Source: VRUE01 sp963762205
Lineage (GTDB): Bacteria > Actinomycetota > Thermoleophilia > Solirubrobacterales > 70-9
Length of the DNA stretch: 64,000 bases
NCBI GenBank assembly: GCA_963762205.1
Contig: CAVXJZ010000002.1
Span: 496,001 to 560,000, forward strand
Direction of reading: 5' to 3'
The position numbers and the translations under genes were made by a program. The notes beneath the pieces are model-generated. The model was given only the letters and a program-made list of their open reading frames with translations. It was not told where the DNA came from and did no database searches. Shown one piece after another: positions 61,064 to 64,000 of this stretch (position 1 is the first letter of the stretch; every line of letters starts with the position of its first letter).

Positions 61064-62353
61064 GTGGCCGACGTCCGCCCCCTCCACGCCCTCCGCTACG
61101 ACCTCGACGTCGTCGGCCCGCTCGACGGGGTGGCCGCCCCTCCCTACGACGTGATCGACCTCGAGCAGCGCGCCGCGCTGCTCGCGCGCTCTCCCTACAA
61201 CGCGGTCGGCGTCGACCTGCCGAAACCCTACGGGCAGACCGGCCCCCAGGAGACCGAGGGCGACCCCTACGAGGCCGCCGCCGAGACGATCGCCAACTGG
61301 CGCGAGGCCGGCGCCCTCGTCGACGACCCCGAGCCGGCGATCTGGGCGATGACGCAGGACTACACCGGGCCCGACGGCGAGAGCCGCACCCGCCACGGGA
61401 TCCTCTGCCGGGTTCGGGTCGAGGACTTCGAGGCGGGCCAGGTCCTCCCCCACGAGCGCACCCTGCCCGGCCCCAAGAAGGACCGCCTCGACCTGACCCG
61501 GGCGACCCGCCACAACCTCTCGCCGATCTTCTCGCTCTCGACCGAGGACCCGTGGCCGCTGGTCGCGCCGGCGATCGACCCGGACCGGCCGTGGGGCGAG
61601 GCGACCGACGAGGGCGGCGTCCTCACCCGGGTCTGGCGGGTCGGCGACCCGGAGGTGCTGAGCGCCGTGACCGAGCTGCTCGGCGGCGCCCAGCTGCTGA
61701 TCGCCGACGGCCACCATCGCTACGAGACGGCGATCGCCTACCGCGACGAGGTCGGCGGCGAGGGGGACCACGAGTTCACGCTGATGGCCCTCACCGGCCT
61801 CGCCGACCCCGGCCTCACCGTCTTCCCCACGCACCGGCTGCTCTCCGGCTTCGCCGGCGACGCGGAGCGGCAGCGCCGCCTCGGCGAGGGCCTGCGCGAG
61901 CTCTTCGACGCCGAGGAGGTCGCGGCGGAGGACCTCGACCCCCGCGGCGAGGAGGGCGTCGGCGTCTTCGGCCTCTACGACGCCCATCACGAGAAGGCCT
62001 TCCGGCTGCGGCTCAAGGACTCCGCCGTCGAGGCCCTCGACGAGCAGCTCGCCGGCAAGCCCGAGGCCTACCGCCGGCTCGACGCGGCGATCCTCGAGAC
62101 CCTGGTGCTCAAGGGGATCGCCGCGATGAGCGAGGAGGACATCCTCGCCAAGCGGGGGATCGGCTACTCGAAGAGCGTCGAGGACTCGCTGGCGCTGCTC
62201 GCGGACGGCTCCTACGACGTCGCCTTCGTCCTCCGCCCGATCCCGGTCCAACAGGTCCGCGAAATATGCGAAAGCGACGAGAACATGCCGCCGAAGTCGA
62301 CCTACTTCTACCCCAAGGTCCTCACCGGGCTGGTCTTCAACCCGGTCGGCTGA
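61064..62353 (+). CDS. DUF1015-family protein
   Basis: 429 residues from GTG. Family signatures: VRPLHALRYDLDVVGPLDGVAAPPYDVI at the N terminus, LLIADGHHRYETAIAYRDE in the middle, and MPPKSTYFYPKVLTGLVFNPV at the C terminus. DUF1015 is often found near serine or cobalamin metabolism; the reaction is unknown, and in some members the SerC/SerA context suggests a kinase-like role. First of a plus-strand run with cobalamin adenosyltransferase. Confidence 0.93.
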   Translation: MADVRPLHALRYDLDVVGPLDGVAAPPYDVIDLEQRAALLARSPYNAVGVDLPKPYGQTGPQETEGDPYEAAAETIANWREAGALVDDPEPAIWAMTQDYTGPDGESRTRHGILCRVRVEDFEAGQVLPHERTLPGPKKDRLDLTRATRHNLSPIFSLSTEDPWPLVAPAIDPDRPWGEATDEGGVLTRVWRVGDPEVLSAVTELLGGAQLLIADGHHRYETAIAYRDEVGGEGDHEFTLMALTGLADPGLTVFPTHRLLSGFAGDAERQRRLGEGLRELFDAEEVAAEDLDPRGEEGVGVFGLYDAHHEKAFRLRLKDSAVEALDEQLAGKPEAYRRLDAAILETLVLKGIAAMSEEDILAKRGIGYSKSVEDSLALLADGSYDVAFVLRPIPVQQVREICESDENMPPKSTYFYPKVLTGLVFNPVG

Positions 62354-62412
62354 GCGCCCCTTCGACCGCGCCCGCCGCGAGCCGCCGCTTGGCCGCGGCG
62401 TAGGATCAGGCC

Positions 62413-62979
62413 GTGGTCAAGATCTACACCAGGAAGGGCGACGACGGCACCACCTCGCTCTGGTACGGCGGCCGGGTGGCCAAGCACCACGGCCGCACCG
62501 ATGCCTACGGCTCCCTCGACGAGGCCTGCTCGCAGCTGGGCCTCGCCCGCGCCCTCTGCGGCGCCGGCGAGGAGGAGCTGGAGGCGGACATCCTCCGCCT
62601 CCAGGACGACCTCTTCGTGGCCGGCGCCGAGCTGGCGACCGCCCCGGAGGCCGCCGACCGGCTCGAGGACGGCGTCAGCCGCACGACGGAGGAGATGGTC
62701 GCCTGGGTCGAGGAGCGGATCGACCACTACATGGGACGGGTGGAGCTGCCGCCGAAGTTCGTGATCCCGGGGGGCAACGAGCTCTCCGCCCGGCTCGACG
62801 TCGCCCGCACCGTGGTCAGGCGGGCCGAGCGCCGGATCACCGCCCTCGCCGAGCAGGGTGAGCTCGCCGGCGAGACGGTGATCCACCTCGTCAATCGCGC
62901 CTCCGACCTCGTCTACGCGATGGCCCGCTTCGCCGACGTCGAGGACCCGGCCCTGTTCGAGGGCCGCGACCGGTCCTAG
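62413..62979 (+). CDS. ATP:cob(I)alamin adenosyltransferase (PduO type)
   Basis: 188 residues from GTG. ATP-binding motif YTRKGDDGTTSLWYGGR at the N terminus, RTDAYGSLDEACSQLG, and FVIPGGNELSARLDVARTVVRRAERR. It converts cob(I)alamin to adenosylcobalamin for B12-dependent mutases. The PduO-type helical bundle length is right. Confidence 0.95.
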   Translation: MVKIYTRKGDDGTTSLWYGGRVAKHHGRTDAYGSLDEACSQLGLARALCGAGEEELEADILRLQDDLFVAGAELATAPEAADRLEDGVSRTTEEMVAWVEERIDHYMGRVELPPKFVIPGGNELSARLDVARTVVRRAERRITALAEQGELAGETVIHLVNRASDLVYAMARFADVEDPALFEGRDRS

Positions 62980-62982
62980 CGC

Positions 62983-63381
62983 GTGAAGGTCGTCGCCCGC
63001 CGGCTGCAGGGATTCGCCCACGAGGTCGACATCGAGGGCGGCCACACGATCGTCGTCGACGAGCCGATCGACGACGGCGGCACCGACACCGGCCCCTCCC
63101 CCGGCCGCCTGCTCACCGCCAGCCTCGCCGCCTGCACGGCGGTGACGATGGAGATGTACGCGGAACGCAAGGGGTGGACGATCGGGGCGGTCGAGGTCGA
63201 CGTGGACGCCACCTACGAGGGCCACGTCCCGAAGACGTTCGACCTGACAGTGCGACTGCCGGGCGGGCTCAGCGACGAACAGCGCCAGAAGCTGCTCGTG
63301 ATCGCGTCCAGGTGCCCGGTCCACCGGGCGTTGACGGGCGAGACCACGGTGAGGATCTCCGATCGCGTCGAGGTCCTCTGA
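62983..63381 (+). CDS. OsmC-family peroxide-detoxifying protein
   Basis: 132 residues from GTG. The redox pair is in SLAACTAVTMEMYA and ASRCPVHRAL, the two conserved cysteines of OsmC/Ohr. It reduces organic peroxides with thiols. Starts three bases after the adenosyltransferase stop and its stop overlaps the SDR ATG (TGATG). Confidence 0.92.
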   Translation: MKVVARRLQGFAHEVDIEGGHTIVVDEPIDDGGTDTGPSPGRLLTASLAACTAVTMEMYAERKGWTIGAVEVDVDATYEGHVPKTFDLTVRLPGGLSDEQRQKLLVIASRCPVHRALTGETTVRISDRVEVL

Positions 63382-64000
63382 TGGACCTCGGGCTGGCCGG
63401 GCGGGCCTGCGCGGTGACAGGCGCCAGCCGCGGAATCGGCCTGGAGACCGCGAAGCAGCTCTGCGCCGAGGGCGCCGCCGTGCTGCTGATCGCCCGCAAC
63501 GAGGAGCGGCTGGCGCGGGCGAGCGAGGAGGTGGCCGCCGCCGGCGCCGGCGCCGGCGGGCGGGCCGAGCACCTGACTCTCGACGTGACGGCGGAGGAGG
63601 CGGGTGACCGCATCCTCGCCGCCGCCGAGCAGGACTTCGGCGCCCTCGACGTGCTCGTCAACAACGCCGGGGCCGCCACCTGGCACGACCTCGACGAGGT
63701 CGGCGACGAGGAGTGGCGGGCCGCCTACGAGCTCAACGTGATCGCGCCGCTGCGGGCGATGCGCGCCGCGATCCCGGCGATGGAGGAGCGCGGCTGGGGG
63801 CGCGTCGTCAACGTCTGCTCGACCGCCGGCAAGCGGCCCTCGGCGGCGATGCCCGAGTACTCGGTGGCGAAGGCGGCCGAGCTCTCGCTCTCGCGACTGT
63901 TCGCCGACCGCCACGCGAAGAGCGGCGTGCTCGTCAACGCGATCTGCCCCGGGCCGGTCGAATCGGAGATGTGGATGGAGCCGGGCGGCCTGCTCGACCA
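63381..64000 (+). CDS. Short-chain dehydrogenase/reductase, 3' end cut off
   Basis: The first 206 residues only. NAD(P) site VTGASRGIGLETAKQL, NNAG in LVNNAGAATW, active-site YSVAK and the ICPGPVESE stretch. The acidic residue after the second strand cannot fix NADH versus NADPH from this alone. It continues beyond the window. Confidence 0.92.
   Translation, partial: MDLGLAGRACAVTGASRGIGLETAKQLCAEGAAVLLIARNEERLARASEEVAAAGAGAGGRAEHLTLDVTAEEAGDRILAAAEQDFGALDVLVNNAGAATWHDLDEVGDEEWRAAYELNVIAPLRAMRAAIPAMEERGWGRVVNVCSTAGKRPSAAMPEYSVAKAAELSLSRLFADRHAKSGVLVNAICPGPVESEMWMEPGGLLD

Overview
The window is a GC-rich (about 70 percent), gene-dense chromosomal segment of a rod-shaped actinobacterium. Gene content and order point to the Thermoleophilia, order Solirubrobacterales: a tig-clpP-clpX-valS-folC-ndk-maf-mreBCD-mrdA-rodA-rng-rplU-rpmA-obgE-proB-proA-nadD-rsfS run on one strand, many GTG/TTG starts, start/stop overlaps, and secreted proteins with a basic C-terminal beta domain. 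This placement is inference from family knowledge; no 16S gene is present.

Layout. 1-6.6 kb: 3' end of rpsT, then minus-strand holA, comEC, comEA, a cupin and leuS. 6.7-9.3 kb: a SpoIIM-like membrane protein, a DCC thiol-disulfide protein, and a TetR/DUF2867 divergent pair with two matching palindromic operators, then tRNA-Ala. 9.3-38 kb is the housekeeping backbone, nearly all on the minus strand: ribosome silencing factor, NAD and proline synthesis, Obg, L27, L21, RNase E/G, the complete rod-shape/elongasome cluster, Maf, Ndk, FolC, ValS, ClpX, ClpP, a diguanylate cyclase and trigger factor. A plus-strand island (32.7-34.2 kb) holds two GNATs and a GrpB-like protein. 38-48.7 kb is accessory metabolism: a membrane-fused spermidine synthase, CtaG, a GH15 glucoamylase, an Ada-type zinc protein, a CsoR-controlled DUF4396 operon, an AMP-ligase, a cysteine-less DksA-like protein and an acylphosphatase/LigD-phosphoesterase fusion. 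48.8-50.5 kb holds two decayed genes. 50.5-61 kb is rich in secreted and membrane proteins with tRNA-His, tRNA-Arg and tRNA-Pro. 61-64 kb is a plus-strand run: DUF1015, cobalamin adenosyltransferase, OsmC and an SDR truncated by the window end.

The most unusual feature is a family of long structured palindromes lying immediately 3' of stop codons. Four copies (after rpmA, ndk, clpX and clpP) share a CTTTTTCG/CGAAAAAG core separated by 33-35 nt. Three of them also share the sequence around it, while their outer stems differ in sequence but stay complementary within each copy. Simpler stop-proximal hairpins follow proB, ctaG and the SpoIIM-like gene. Several genes (clpX, folC, the acylphosphatase fusion, a small membrane protein) lack a standard start codon where the protein should begin. 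No CRISPR array, insertion sequence, prophage, rRNA or replication origin was seen.
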